NCBI GenBank assembly: GCA_022494885.1
Contig: JAGVSM010001211.1
Coordinates: 1 to 64,000 of the forward strand
Reading direction: 5' to 3'
Length of the DNA stretch: 64,000 bases
Source: Micrasema longulum
Taxonomy: Eukaryota > Arthropoda > Insecta > Trichoptera > Brachycentridae
Shown here: in pieces, positions 1 to 10,421 of the stretch
Numbering within the stretch: position 1 is the stretch's first letter
Layout: each line of letters starts with the position of its first letter
The notes under the pieces: generated by a model
Databases searched by the model: none
What the model was told of the DNA's origin: nothing
The model's input: only the letters and a program-made list of their open reading frames with translations
Program-made: the position numbers and the translations under genes

Positions 1-444
1 TGATAATTTTATCTCTACAGTTTAGTTTAATAAAAGTATAATTTTATATTTTCTCGACAAAGTCTCTTAAGAAAGATAGCAATCGCCGAAAAAAGAAAAG
101 CTCTATTCACTCAAAGCTTTAATGTCGTTATGTGCTCAGAATGTATTCATGAAATTTTTTCTCTTATTACTTTATGTACATTATGTGGTACTACAAGCTT
201 TAGAATTTGTTAAAGCTTTTTTTTATCAAAGTTTTAAATATCGTATGTTTCCACAAAATTACACGCAAATGTCAACAAACAGGATATTTTTAAGGAATTA
301 CATTTTATATAATTTAAATTAATTTTATTTCTTTATGAATACTATGTGAGATAAATAAATTATTGATTTACAATTTTTTTCAAGCTTTTTTAAATCGCTT
401 GAATGTGAAAAATTTTGATAGTTTGTTTTGTAACATTTTATAAA
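1..444. other. AT-rich flank, no gene seen
   Basis: No ORF here resembles a known family. The sequence ends at the 5' side of the target duplication of the Ty3 element. Confidence 0.5.
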
Positions 445-448
445 AAAC

Positions 449-811
449 TTTAGTCGTGTTGTTACCACCTTTATGTAGGCACCTAGTTGGTGGCCTAATT
501 TTGTGATGTACAAAGTTATGTGGGTGCACAGAATGAGAGCAAGTAAAACAGGGTACTTACGTTTTACACAAAGATTTATTCACGAAACTAAACTACTGAA
601 GCTAACACATTGAAAGAAGGATTCTAATAACTATATTAGGCAAAATAAAATGAAGTTGGTGAATCTAAATTGGCGGTAATTTTGTGCCTCGAAGACGCGT
701 GCGGTGAGGTCGGAATCCGGTAGTTTTCTCCTGGTCGGTTTGGCCCGTTCGTACGCTCTACGTCGGCGTTCGGCAATGTTCGGCTCGTGCCGTCGTTGTC
801 GACCCGCCACA
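449..811 (-). repeat. 3' LTR of the Ty3 element
   Basis: This 363-bp direct repeat matches 6099-6461 except at 638 (A here, G at 6288) and 661 (G here, A at 6311). On the minus strand it begins TGTGGCGGGTC directly after a purine-rich tract and ends CACGACTAAA, so its 3' end is not the usual CA. The short ORF running from the flank into it (631-846) is a by-product of the LTR sequence. Confidence 0.95.
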
Positions 812-826
812 CAGCCCCCTTCCAAG
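812..826 (-). promoter_or_regulatory. Polypurine tract
   Basis: The coding strand reads CTTGGAAGGGGGCTG immediately before the first base of the 3' LTR. This is the expected plus-strand primer position. Confidence 0.75.
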
Positions 827-842
827 TTTTGAAATATGTTTT

Positions 843-1643
843 TCAAAACTGACGCTGTATCACCCTCCTGCCGCTACGCGTTGTGTATGCCGGTTGTTCT
901 GTTGGTGTTTCCGTTTCTGCTGGACTGGCTCGTTCTTCCGTGGCTCTCTTTAGTTCCGGGTGGATGAAAACGTTACCTTTATTGTGGTGCTCGACTGGCC
1001 TTGGTTTGACGTTTTGCATGAACTTTACCAGTTGCCTAGTGTAGGAGTCCGGGTCAATGTAGTCGTTCGTCTGCTCCAGGATGTCTGCTGGTAACTTTAG
1101 TTTGCACCCATACAGCATCTCTGCTACTGAGTGCTCTGCATTCGTGCGCAGTGTGGCCCTCAGTCCGAGTAGTATGGTGCTGATCGATTTTGTCCACGGA
1201 ACAGGGTGGTGAGCTTTAATGGCCGTCTTCAGCGTTCTATGAAATCGCTCGATCATGCCATTACTTTGTGGATGGTAAGGCGTCGTGTTGGAGTGTGCTA
1301 TGCCTGATCTGGAACAAAACAAGTTAAAGTCCGTAGACATGAATTGTCTACCCTGATCAGTTATAATTTTCTCCGGTACGCCGTATCTCGCAATCAGTTG
1401 TCCCAGATGGCTCTGATGATTGTGTGGGTCTGGATATCTGCGATAGGGATTACTTCCGCCCATCGAGTGTATCGGTCGATACATGTGAGGCAGTACCTCA
1501 GTCCCTCTGATGGTGGAAAAGGTCCGATGAGGTCGACATGGACCACGCAGAATTTCTGTCTCGGCATGTCGATCTTGATGATCAGTGTCCTCGTGTGTTT
1601 GTTGACTTTGCTCTTCTGACAGGGTATGCAGGCCTTTGTCCAA
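843..1643 (-). pseudogene. pol: pol segment 4: integrase core, GPY/F module missing
   Basis: Only the part from about residue 81 onwards is integrase; the first 80 residues are out-of-frame translation overlapping segment 3. The core has ITDQG (D96) and MIERFHRTLK (E132), giving the D,D-35-E spacing with D440 of the preceding segment. The C-terminus is odd. After FIHPELK (about 232) the protein jumps to RATEERASPAETE and a Ser/Thr/Arg tail ending at 843. CsRn1-type integrases normally carry a GPY/F module here, roughly 50-80 residues long. An internal deletion near 950 is the likely explanation. Confidence 0.88.
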
Positions 1644-2851
1644 GCTGCGCAGTCTGCTTTCATATTTTTCCAGACGCCTCTTTGACTGATGGTCTTGGTC
1701 GTGGCGTCGGCTCCTGCATGGTTGAGGTTATGCACTTGGTTGAAGAAAGATCTCTGTAGCGTTTTTGGGATGTACGGTCGCATGTTGCCTTTGTTGAGAT
1801 CGAAGACGATTTCTTGTCCCTGCATGTTGGTTTTGATCAGGTTCAGAGCAGTGTTCTTGTCGTCCAAGAGTGCGAGTAGTTCGTTGTCCTGCCTTTGTTC
1901 TTTATGGATCTTTTCGAACGATATGTTTGCCTCTTGTTCGATCATGTCGATTCTTGATAAGGTATCGGCGACGACGTTGTCTTCTCCTTTTATGTATTTG
2001 ATGTCCGTGCTGAACTGTGAGATGTAGTCTAGATATCTGAGTTGTCTGGGGCTTTCTTTGTCGTGACTTTTCCTTCTAAACACGAATTGTAGTGGTTTAT
2101 GGTCCGTGTATATACAGAATTCTCTGCCCTCCAGATAATGTTGAAAGTACCTTACAGTCTCAAAAATGGCTAGTAGTTCCCTGTCGTACGTACTATATGA
2201 ACACTGAGCCTTGTTCAACTTTTTTGAGAAGAAACTTATCGGTTTGTAGTTGATGCCGTCTGTGGTTTGTTGTAGCACGCCTCCGATTGCGTAATCTGAG
2301 GCGTCTGTCCACACTGACATCTTGCTGCTTTCCTCTGGGTAGCTAAGCTTAGTGGCGTTGATCAGCGAGTTCTTGACCTCTTCGAAATCGTGTGTAGTGA
2401 CTTCGTTCCACTCTACTTTTCTGTTGTCATTCTTTTTTGCTCCCTTGAGGTAATCGTGTAGTCGTATCAATTTGTGTGCTGCTCGTGGTATGAATCTTCG
2501 GTAGAAGTTTCCCATGGCCAAGAATCTTCTCAACTGCTTAATGGTTTCTGGCTTGTTGAGGTTCGTGATGGCTTCCACTTTTGTTGGCGAGGGTCCGATG
2601 CCTTCAGCCGAAATTTCATAACCAAGAAATAACAGTGTTTTCTTGGCAAACTCGCATTTAGATGGGTTTACCACCATTCCATGATCTTGAAGTCGCTGGA
2701 ACAAAGCTTTTAAGTGTTCCACATGTGTTTCTTCGTCTGGTGAAGCGATCAATATATCGTCGATATATGCGTGTACTCCTTCTAGACCTCTTGTGACTTC
2801 GTTGATGTGACGTTGGAATGTTTGTGCAGCGCATGATAGTCCGAATGGCAT
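1394..2851 (-). pseudogene. pol: pol segment 3: RT core, RNase H, integrase N-terminus
   Basis: The 485-residue open stretch starts at the RT MPFGL block. The catalytic YIDD is at residues 29-32. RT thumb/connection follows, then RNase H with WTDASD near 160, the TYDRELLAI block and TDHKPL. The integrase zinc domain follows as H-X3-H with a distal C-X2-C. The first integrase catalytic Asp is D440 in HVDLIGP. RT-coding homology also extends upstream of this Met, across the break at 2890-2898. The frame stops at 1394 after a third single-base loss at 1397-1404, where a C doublet reads as one C on the coding strand. Confidence 0.92.
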
Positions 2852-2883
2852 TCTTACAAATTCAAATAACCCGAATGGTGTGG

Positions 2884-3108
2884 TTATAGCTGTCTTTTAA
2901 TGTCAGTTTCATTAATTGGAATTTGGTGATATGCTCGTTGTAAGTCAATTTTGGAAAAAATTTTACAGTTAAATAAGTCATTGCATATATCGTGGATATG
3001 TGGCAAGGAATAACGATCAGGTACCGTCTGTGCGTTTAAGCTACGGTAATCGCCACAAGGGCGATAAGTACCATCGCTCTTCTTCACCATATGCAATGGA
3101 GAGGCCAC
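2884..3108 (-). pseudogene. pol: pol segment 2: RT fingers/palm
   Basis: This is the continuation of RT in a shifted frame. It contains KKSDGTYRPCGDYRSLN and FSKIDLQRAYHQIPI, the standard Ty3 RT blocks 1-3 with the first catalytic Asp (KIDL). It terminates at 2884 after a second frame loss. On the coding strand an A run at 2895-2898 is one base shorter than the reading frame needs. The missing piece of RT resumes in the next segment. Confidence 0.88.
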
Positions 3109-3760
3109 TCACTCTTGGAGGGTCTACAAATACCTTGAGCCACCATGTGATCGAACTCTTGCTTCGCCTGCCTCAGTAGTTCTGGGGACAGCCGACGAGT
3201 CTTACACATAACGGGTTTGCCACGGGTATCTATATGGTGGATTGTGTTGTGTTTATCCAGCCCTGCGTATGGTTTATTGATATCTACTAGTTGTGGATAC
3301 TTCAATATGAGTGAGTGGTAAATGTTGGTTTTGTCTGTTAATGATATGGAACATGTTATGTTGTTGTTTGTGGAGATGTCAAATGCTCTGACTATCTTGC
3401 CGTTTGTATTGTCTACTAACCGTTTGTTCCTAACATCTACTAACAGGTGGAAGTTGTGGAGAAAATCTGCTCCTATAATAGGGCGTGTCGTATCCGCTAT
3501 TATAAACTTCCATGTAAACATTTGTTTACATCCCAGATTCAGTGTTACCGTGGTAACTCCGAAATTCTGGATCGTAGTCCCGTTCGCTGCATAGAGAATT
3601 AGCTTAGACTTTTCTCCATGGCGTTTGTGTAAAGATCTAGGAATTAATGATATTTCCGATCCGGAGTCAACGAGGTATGACACACCGGTATCACGATCTT
3701 TAACAAAGGGACGTGTTGTGTTGGTTGAATCAGCCGCCTCCGCTATGATTCGACCATCTA
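3084..3760 (-). pseudogene. pol: pol segment 1: aspartic protease and start of RT
   Basis: This frame continues from the gag slippery site. The first visible Met is at 3683, but translation is expected through the -1 shift upstream. The protease active site is YLVDSGSEISLIP, followed by the flap region and IIGADFL, the usual second signature. Further on comes the pre-RT linker with an EFDHMVAQGICRPSKSEW stretch, which is the start of the RT fingers. There the frame is lost: around 3103-3106 one G appears missing from a short G run on the coding strand, and the frame stops at 3084. The next RT residues continue in the adjacent frame. Confidence 0.88.
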
Positions 3761-4636
3761 GTTTTTTGAAGCTAGATGCGGTTTAAATTCACATGGTGTG
3801 ACGCATTTCTTAGCTTGATCGCCAAATTTTGTGTGGAAGTAACAAAGAATAGTTTTCTTGTTATTTCCGTTGGCCCTATAGCTTGTTTTGTTGAAATTGT
3901 TGTTGTATTTGTTGTTATTGAAATTGTTACTGCTGTTACTTGTTGTGTGTTTGAATCTATTGTTATTGTTGTTGTGACTATGCTGTTTGTTGATTGTGTG
4001 AAATAAACTCTCTACCTTATGGGTTAGAGCTTGTACGGACTGTTCTAAACTACAAATGTTATTTTTATTGTTGGTACCTACTACCGCTACATTATCCTGT
4101 GTGTACACCTGTATTAGGCGATCTGCTATCGTCGCTTGCCTATCCCAGTCATCTTCGCTTATGGCTAAATGCGCTTGGATCGTCTTGGGCAGTTGTTGTA
4201 TCCACAAGTATTGCAACGTCGTTTCGTCTATTTGTAAACCTATTGCTAGCGTCCGCATCTCTCTAAGTAGGCTGGATGGGTTTCGATCCCCAAGCTGTAA
4301 GGAAGAAAACAGTTTTTCTCTCCTTCTGTCCTGTGGACAGCCCATGCGTTGGATTATAGCTTCCTTCAGCCTCGTATATTTTGCTCGGTTCGGTTCCATG
4401 AGTAAAATGTCTGAAACTTGTTCTATGTGCGCTTGTTCAAGTTTTGACACTAAGTGACTATAACGTGCGTCTTCTGAAACTATGTTTGCCAACTCGAATT
4501 GTGCTTCTATCTGTTTAAACCAAAGTTCGATGTTGTTCACCCATAGCTGTGGTAGTTTAACGCTAATCCTATCCGTGTGGAACATGTTGTTTGCTGTGTT
4601 GATATTTGTCAAGTCAGTGTTGTCCTTGTTAGCCAT
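3758..4636 (-). CDS. gag: Gag polyprotein of the Ty3 element
   Basis: The 292-residue structural protein should assemble the virus-like particle and bind element RNA. The N-terminal part (about 25-190) has the helical capsid character of CsRn1-type Gags: a WVNNIELWFKQIEAQFE stretch, then an RREKLFSSLQLGDRNPSSLLREM stretch. An Asn-rich tract covers roughly 220-258. At 265-282 sits C-X2-H-X9-C-X3-C instead of the retroviral CCHC knuckle, which is typical of this clade. The frame is intact from ATG to TAG. The stop directly follows a slippery heptamer, so Pol is expected as a -1 fusion. No other in-frame upstream ATG competes. Confidence 0.92.
   Translation of the reverse strand: MANKDNTDLTNINTANNMFHTDRISVKLPQLWVNNIELWFKQIEAQFELANIVSEDARYSHLVSKLEQAHIEQVSDILLMEPNRAKYTRLKEAIIQRMGCPQDRRREKLFSSLQLGDRNPSSLLREMRTLAIGLQIDETTLQYLWIQQLPKTIQAHLAISEDDWDRQATIADRLIQVYTQDNVAVVGTNNKNNICSLEQSVQALTHKVESLFHTINKQHSHNNNNNRFKHTTSNSSNNFNNNKYNNNFNKTSYRANGNNKKTILCYFHTKFGDQAKKCVTPCEFKPHLASKN
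3761..3767 (-). promoter_or_regulatory. -1 ribosomal frameshift slippery site A AAA AAC
   Basis: In the gag frame the minus strand reads tcA AAA AAC TAG, the classical X XXY YYZ heptamer abutting the gag stop at 3758-3760. Slipping back one base opens the pol frame, which then runs uninterrupted into the protease. No stimulatory stem or pseudoknot downstream was established by eye. Confidence 0.88.
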
Positions 4637-6072
4637 TGTTTACAGTTTAAAAATATTCGTTTTTAAAAAAAAAAAAAATTCAGAAAAATGTATGTAATAA
4701 TGATTACAGTATAAGTTAACATATTGAAATAAAAGTATTCAATAATGAGTGTAGTTGTATTAAAAAGTTAAGTTTAAATTATTAGATTTAAATTTAAATT
4801 TAAATTTAAATTTCAAACAAAAATATTTATTTTTTAAATGTCAGAGTCACTATTTGTTATGTATGTACTGTGCAAGTTATAGAAAAGAAAATTAAAAACA
4901 GAAAATTTAAATAATTATTTTACCATACGGCGGAACACATTTTCCAACTATTAGGTATTTGTATTCTCCAAGCCTGAGTGGTCCCCTCAATATTAATATT
5001 CCTTTTGATTGTCCGTTGTACAATATATCAAGTTTAAAAATGTTTATGGTAAAACTTCAAATCTGTAACACATAATAACATGCATAGCCTAGGTTAAAAA
5101 TATAAACATATATAGTACAGTCACACGATATAATGTATATAGAAAAAAAGTATGGATACTAATGTCCACGTACTAAGTTAAACATTCGTCGGCTTAGCCG
5201 CCCGAATATCTGTTTGTTTGATAGTTTCAAGTTGTTTACAAAAATAAAATTTTACAAATTGCAAGTATTGTGAACGACTGCGCCAGCTGAAAAATATTTC
5301 CGATAGATTTCGCTGGTAAAAAAAAAACTTACTCCCGCAGTGCGTTCACGAGGAGAAAACTTTCGGATGCCTACGTCACGCTTGTCTCGCCATATAATAT
5401 TTGTCAAAAATAATTATGTTCCGGGACCCTGTAAGTACCTCTACTCAATCTGGCACCCTATGTAAATGTTCGTGTGAATTGTTTGTGTGTTCGACTCAAG
5501 AAAAATAAAAAAAAATAAAATTTATATGTGTTGTAGGAATGTATTACTCGGCGTGCGATTTTTGGTGAGCGAGTCGCTCGAACGTATTATATTATGTTTG
5601 TTTATAATAATTTTAGTTAAATTATGAATCACCTGTTTGAATTAATCCCGGCCGAGTAATATTGTTAAGAAATTAATCACAGTTTAATCAATTCACTAGT
5701 TACATTAATTACATTTACATTAGTTACATTTACATTGAAGATTGTTACCGACAGAAAAATTCACTCGATTCGCTCGGTCTTTGAAAAATCTAATTCTATT
5801 ATATATTATAATTATTATAATATAATTCTATTATACTAAATTAATTAACCTTACAATAAGTTAACCTTGAAATAGATTAACCTTGATTAATTACAAATAA
5901 ATTAAAAGTGCAATCAAATTAAAAATGAAATTTTAAATTTTTCATGTACCGACCGAAAAAAAGTAATTGTTGTACAATTTTGTCAAGCGAAGATATTTCT
6001 GTCTGAAATTTTGCGCAATTTTTATGGAATTTGAATGGGGTCACCGTGATTGATTGTTTAATGTTGTGTTTT
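4637..6072 (-). other. Long untranslated leader of the Ty3 element
   Basis: About 1.4 kb lie between the PBS and the gag ATG. The stretch is AT-rich and lacks long ORFs on either strand. It carries an A/T run near 4662-4679 and a TTTAAA iteration at 4787-4813. This is long for such a small element. I see no recognisable inserted element in it. Confidence 0.6.
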
Positions 6073-6097
6073 CGTGTTCAAACGTCGGGGTATACCA
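6073..6097 (-). promoter_or_regulatory. tRNA-Trp-like primer-binding site
   Basis: One base inside the 5' LTR, the minus strand reads TGGTATACCCCGACG followed directly by TTTGAACACG. From memory, the complement of an insect tRNA-Trp 3' end is TGGTGACCCCGACG...TTTGAACACG, so the match runs through the acceptor stem and into the T arm, with a small gap and two or three differences. tRNA-Trp priming is a known property of the CsRn1 clade. Confidence 0.8.
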
Positions 6098-6098
6098 C

Positions 6099-6461
6099 TT
6101 TAGTCGTGTTGTTACCACCTTTATGTAGGCACCTAGTTGGTGGCCTAATTTTGTGATGTACAAAGTTATGTGGGTGCACAGAATGAGAGCAAGTAAAACA
6201 GGGTACTTACGTTTTACACAAAGATTTATTCACGAAACTAAACTACTGAAGCTAACACATTGAAAGAAGGATTCTAATAACTATATTGGGCAAAATAAAA
6301 TGAAGTTGGTAAATCTAAATTGGCGGTAATTTTGTGCCTCGAAGACGCGTGCGGTGAGGTCGGAATCCGGTAGTTTTCTCCTGGTCGGTTTGGCCCGTTC
6401 GTACGCTCTACGTCGGCGTTCGGCAATGTTCGGCTCGTGCCGTCGTTGTCGACCCGCCACA
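6099..6461 (-). repeat. 5' LTR of the Ty3 element
   Basis: Partner of 449-811, in the same orientation, with two substitutions in 363 bp. Its outer flank is AAAC, matching the base block before the other LTR. It should hold the element's promoter. I cannot point to a TATA box or polyadenylation signal with confidence. Confidence 0.95.
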
Positions 6462-6465
6462 AAAC

Positions 6466-7194
6466 TATGCATTTTTATTATCATTTTTTAATGTTATTAT
6501 ATTTTTATTCACAACTTAATTTTTGTCGCCATGTAGTCGCTTATGTAATACTGTATGCAAGTACTTATGTTTGATTAAATATGAATAAGTTTGTATAGTC
6601 TGTCATTATTTACGGTCTAATGGAAGAAATTGCTAATTAATTAATTTATTTAGCGATAAAGAGCATTTTTTACTGTACCAACATGATTTCAAAACATGTA
6701 TTTCATTTTTCATTTATTAAACGAAAACAACTGACAGTGTATAAAAAAAACAAATTAACCAAAATTATACGCCAATTATAGTTTTCTAAATATAACTAAA
6801 TACAATGCCAAAAAATAATAAAAAATGCGTACCTACCCGTGAAAAGCCACTCCGTATAATTCCTCTTGTATTTTTTTTTATATAACAATAATAATGAAAT
6901 AGAACATATAAACATATTGTCAGGTACAAAAGGTAAATAGGCATAAAAATAATCATACAATAAAAGATAAATAATACAAAATAGGGAATAAAATTAGAAT
7001 TCTCGAAACATAATAAAGCAAGGATTTTTTTTATATATAAATAGTTGCCATAAATGTGAACATAAAAATATGTAATTATAAGGATTTCACTGAAAGGGAT
7101 GATTCGAATCAACGATTTATACCAACAATGTTTTGAGTATGTCCAAATGCTTGCAGACTGGCTGGGTTTTCTCCCTAGGGAGTGTTTCATATTT
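6466..7194. other. AT-rich spacer, no gene seen
   Basis: This is the flank beyond the Ty3 element. The 156-codon minus-strand ORF covering 6786-7256 is rich in I/L/F/Y from AT-rich sequence and runs into a foldback repeat, so I do not call it a gene. Confidence 0.45.
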
Positions 7195-7286
7195 AAATTT
7201 ATTGCAACAGAGAGGGTAAACATTTTTGAGAAGGGAATCCCATATTCCCTTCTCAAAATGTTTTCCCTCTCTGTTGCAACAAATTT
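7195..7286. repeat. 92-bp near-perfect foldback
   Basis: The two arms are mirror copies, starting AAATTTATTGCAACAGAGAG and ending in the complement, around a tiny centre near 7240. The arm sequence (GCAACAGAGAGGG...GAGAAGGGAATATGG) is also the start of a dispersed repeat seen at 22.56, 46.0 and 41.3 kb. This looks like two copies of that terminus joined head to head. Confidence 0.8.
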
Positions 7287-7508
7287 AAGCGATTTATAGT
7301 AATACGATTATGATAAAAGTATAAATAAACTTATCATGAAACTTATTGGTTTAGTTTTACTTTTTATTATTTTGACCAACGAGCGCTTTCAATATCAACA
7401 AAAAATATCAACAAAAAACATCAATATTATTATAGTAATACCTCAACGTTATTATCTTATTTGTCATTACAACCCTTCAAGTTATTAAATAATTTAATTT
7501 TTTATACA

Positions 7509-7641
7509 AAAGTAATATTTGCGTTCTTATGATTTACCCAAATATTTGAAAATGGTTAAAAAGTTGGGGTAGAATGGGATTCGAACTACGGACCTTTGGG
7601 CTGTGAGTCAGAGACACTAGCTACGGGGCCACAACCTGATT
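7509..7641 (-). repeat. tRNA-derived SINE, family S1, copy 1
   Basis: On the minus strand there is a tRNA-like head with an A-box-like GTAGCTAGTGTCTCTG and B-box GTTCGAATCCC. A body ending TAAATCATAAGAACGCAAAT follows. The same head and 3' end recur at 51625-51813. It lacks a full cloverleaf, so it is a SINE rather than a tRNA gene. This copy has an internal deletion relative to the other. Confidence 0.8.
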
Positions 7642-8327
7642 CTTTATTATTCCAATTGAAAATCCTAGTTAACTTTTTTTTTTTTCTTTTTTCTTTTATT
7701 CAGGAAACAAACAGTACGATTACATAGTTTTATAGTACACAAAGTTAGTCTTAACCCTGATGGACCAGTGAACTTTCCATGTTATATTACACGCTGAGGT
7801 AATTAACTATTTTTATTTTTAAAAGTACAATAATAATAAGCGAAAAAAACATAAATGAAAGTAGTTTAGAAATTGAAATCAAAGTAACACGTCATGTTAA
7901 AAGTTTCTAGTTAGTATTTACATAAATGGAAATAATATTAAAATTAAAAATAAACTTCATAAAAGTAATTAAAAAGTTAGACTTAACATAAATAAGAATA
8001 AAAAAACATGCTCAAATGCAAAAAAACGTTTTCAGAAAGGAAAAATATGTATACTCGTTTACATACATATTTCAAGGGATTCAAAACAGAACAGATGAGA
8101 AGTAGCTATAGTTCATTTTACATTCGACTAATCATCTTCCTAAAATTGTAATTCGTAACTACGAAGATTTCATCGCTTTGCCACTTCTGGTCATGTTGAA
8201 ATTAACCCAAATAGACAAATTACACATTCTCTTTGATCAGTGTCCATTTTCCATTATCCGATGCATCGCCGGAAGTTCTTTCTATGTATTTCCGCCCAAT
8301 TATGCTTCACTCCGGTTCTTCTGGACT
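7642..8327. other. AT-rich spacer with a T/C run
   Basis: A pyrimidine run near 7676-7702 is followed by A-rich sequence that resembles a LINE 3' UTR read on the minus strand. No coding remnant supports that reading. Confidence 0.3.
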
Positions 8328-8379
8328 TTTTGCGTACACCGGTCGTCGGCCGCTTCTCTCGCTCCGCAACTTTACACAA

Positions 8380-8418
8380 GGGCGGCAGATAGTCCGGAGG
8401 GCGGACTATTTGCCGCCC
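8380..8418. repeat. GC-rich hairpin
   Basis: Arms GGGCGGCAGATAGTCCG and CGGACTATTTGCCGCCC pair along 17 positions, with one G/T pair, around a 5-nt loop. It sits in a short GC-rich patch (about 8330-8460) within AT-rich DNA. Confidence 0.75.
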
Positions 8419-8459
8419 TTCCCCCGCCGCCCTCTGCATCCGTCATCTGACGCCGCCCA

Positions 8460-10121
8460 GCGATCTAATTGGATTTGCGATTCATTTTTAATTTCAGACA
8501 TTGTAATTTTAGAGCCGAGGGACATTGAAGGAATACTGATTGCGGGAGTGGATGTTAATCTCTCCCTCCGCGTACGTTATCGGCCGAGCGAGGGTGAGAA
8601 TGATGGTCCTTATGTCTAGGAAGGTAGTACAGTAGAAACGCTACATTCTTTCTCATTCTTTAAGTGCGCTGAAATTTATGTATGAAACTCGACCGCTTTT
8701 TAATTCCTAATTAAGTATGCGATTTACATGCGTATTTCCACGTTATTAATTTATTCATCTCTGGGTCGGTATGAGGATTTGAATTTGGATTTCCCTTTAG
8801 AATAAATTTATCAAGTTCTTACCTATAACATAACTTTCACAAATTGAGATTGGTACATTCCGCGTTCGTCCACTAATAGCTGTGCGGAGATAATTAGTTT
8901 CCCTTACAACGTCTAGATTCCGCGAACGCTTCACTCGCCCGGGGGCACTTCCTAGCGAATGTCGGACAGTTCGGGCCTCCTCCGGGGAGCGGGAAGCGGA
9001 GAACAAGCCCCGCGCACTGCGTGCCCCCATTTCCCTGCTCTAAATATTTAATAAACAACAAAGTAACACTCCTCCCCGAAGGGCGCGTCACACTCACTTG
9101 AGCCCAGATGAAGTTTGATCGATCGTTATCCCCGTAATTATTTTCCGCCCTGATGCTATTTCTTGTTAGCGCAGGTTTCCAGTTAATTCAACATTTTGAA
9201 TAATTGCTTTGTGCCTCATACAAACCTATCGAATCTAATTGCGTATTTTTGACGTCAATCCAAAATGGCCAATTTTGAATGGAAGTGCTCGCTATTATTT
9301 GATGTCCAATAATAAGGAAAGCGGGCGGTACTCGTAATTAAAATAACGATTATTCGTTTTAACGCGATTTTTGTTGCCTTTACCTTACTGATTGCTCAAA
9401 GGAAACTTGCTGTGTTTATTTAATTAATCATTTTCCGTTAGAGAGGCAGAAACATCGTACTTTCATATTTTATACTTTTCTTTATTACTTTAGTTATTAC
9501 GTTCTTATTCCTTTATTTGTATAAAAAATATATATAATTTTAATTTGAAGAAATGGACTGTGCGTACTACTAATAATTGTAATATTAATATAATGTTTAT
9601 TATCTATGTAATAAGAGAACTCAATTTAATTCATATTGTTCACACGTTATTTTTAATTCGCGACGTATTTTGAGTTCGAATTGATGAATAAACGTAAAAA
9701 AACATTAAATTAAATCTTTAAGTATATTCGTCCAGGGAAATTATTAAATCATCCGCTTAATAGATCATTTGTAGTCATTTCTCGCTTGTCTTTCTTTACA
9801 AAATGTTCCATAATTTTGACTTGAAATGTGAAGTTTTTCATAGGAAAAATTTTCTTACTGAATTTCCCTTATGAAAACTCACCCCCGTGAACCAAAGCCA
9901 GGCGATGGAATATTAAAGATAAATTTAAGTAAGACAAATTCAACAACTTCTTCAACACTTCGACTCGCCCTGTATCAAGACAAATCTTTGCGATACTTTT
10001 TATGTAATCTTAGATTAAGCCGAAATTTTCCGATGCATACTTAACAGACATACTCAACCTGCGGACCGGCAAGCTTTTACGTGCGGCCCGCATCACATTT
10101 ATTATCAGGCACATGATTTGA
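8460..10121. other. Intergenic sequence, no gene seen
   Basis: I see no recognisable element. A somewhat GC-richer patch at 8930-9080 lacks any ORF with family resemblance. Confidence 0.4.
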
Positions 10122-10421
10122 AAAACAAATTATATTCTAAGATTTAAACCATTAGAATCATTAAAATTTATCCACAAATCAGCCACTAATGTAATTGTAG
10201 ACGAAGAACAAAAACTTGTAAAAAATTGTAGTCAACATGGACATAATACGAGAATATCAGACAAGTACCATATACAACTTTCTAACACAAGACAAGGACA
10301 ATCAAGACTAATGAACCAGGGACTGAAATTAAACAATAAACTACCAGACAAAACTAAACAAAAGACTCGGACAAACTTTTCAAAAGATGTAAAAAATATT
10401 ATTTTGAATAATAGAGTATGA
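10122..10421 (+). pseudogene. LINE reverse transcriptase C-terminal remnant
   Basis: An open frame of about 99 codons, without its own Met, reads through RFKPLESLKFIHKSATNVIV, then GHNTRISDKYHIQL and GLKLNNKLPD to a TGA at 10419. The NTR and the later GLK-LNN-LP blocks are the usual last conserved segments of insect non-LTR pol proteins, and the fragment at 51951 ends the same way. A 3' UTR and an A-rich tail to about 10510 follow. It is a 5'-truncated insertion. I cannot fix the clade. Confidence 0.7.

Larger units (their letters stand above)
449..6461 (-). mobile_element. Ty3/Gypsy LTR retrotransposon, CsRn1/Kabuki-like
   Basis: This 6,013-bp element reads on the minus strand as 5' LTR (6099-6461), PBS, gag, pol, PPT, 3' LTR (449-811). 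The direct repeat AAAC flanks it at 445-448 and 6462-6465, a 4-bp target duplication. Clade placement rests on three things: a gag zinc-like motif C-X2-H-X9-C-X3-C, a primer site resembling tRNA-Trp, and the PR-RT-RNaseH-IN order. The first two are known marks of the CsRn1 clade, to which silkworm Kabuki belongs. The LTRs differ at only two of 363 positions, so insertion was recent. Coding is broken in pol (see the separate entries), and no env fits between the IN stop and the PPT. Confidence 0.93.

Noticed and set aside
822..843. Envelope gene, which would make the Ty3 element an endogenous retrovirus
   Set aside because: Only about 20 bp separate the integrase stop from the polypurine tract and 3' LTR.
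1344..2027. Plus-strand ORFs opposite pol
   Set aside because: They are antisense shadows of RT/integrase coding.
6786..7256. 156-codon minus-strand ORF
   Set aside because: Hydrophobic by AT composition and begins inside a foldback repeat; no signal peptide or family pattern is convincing.
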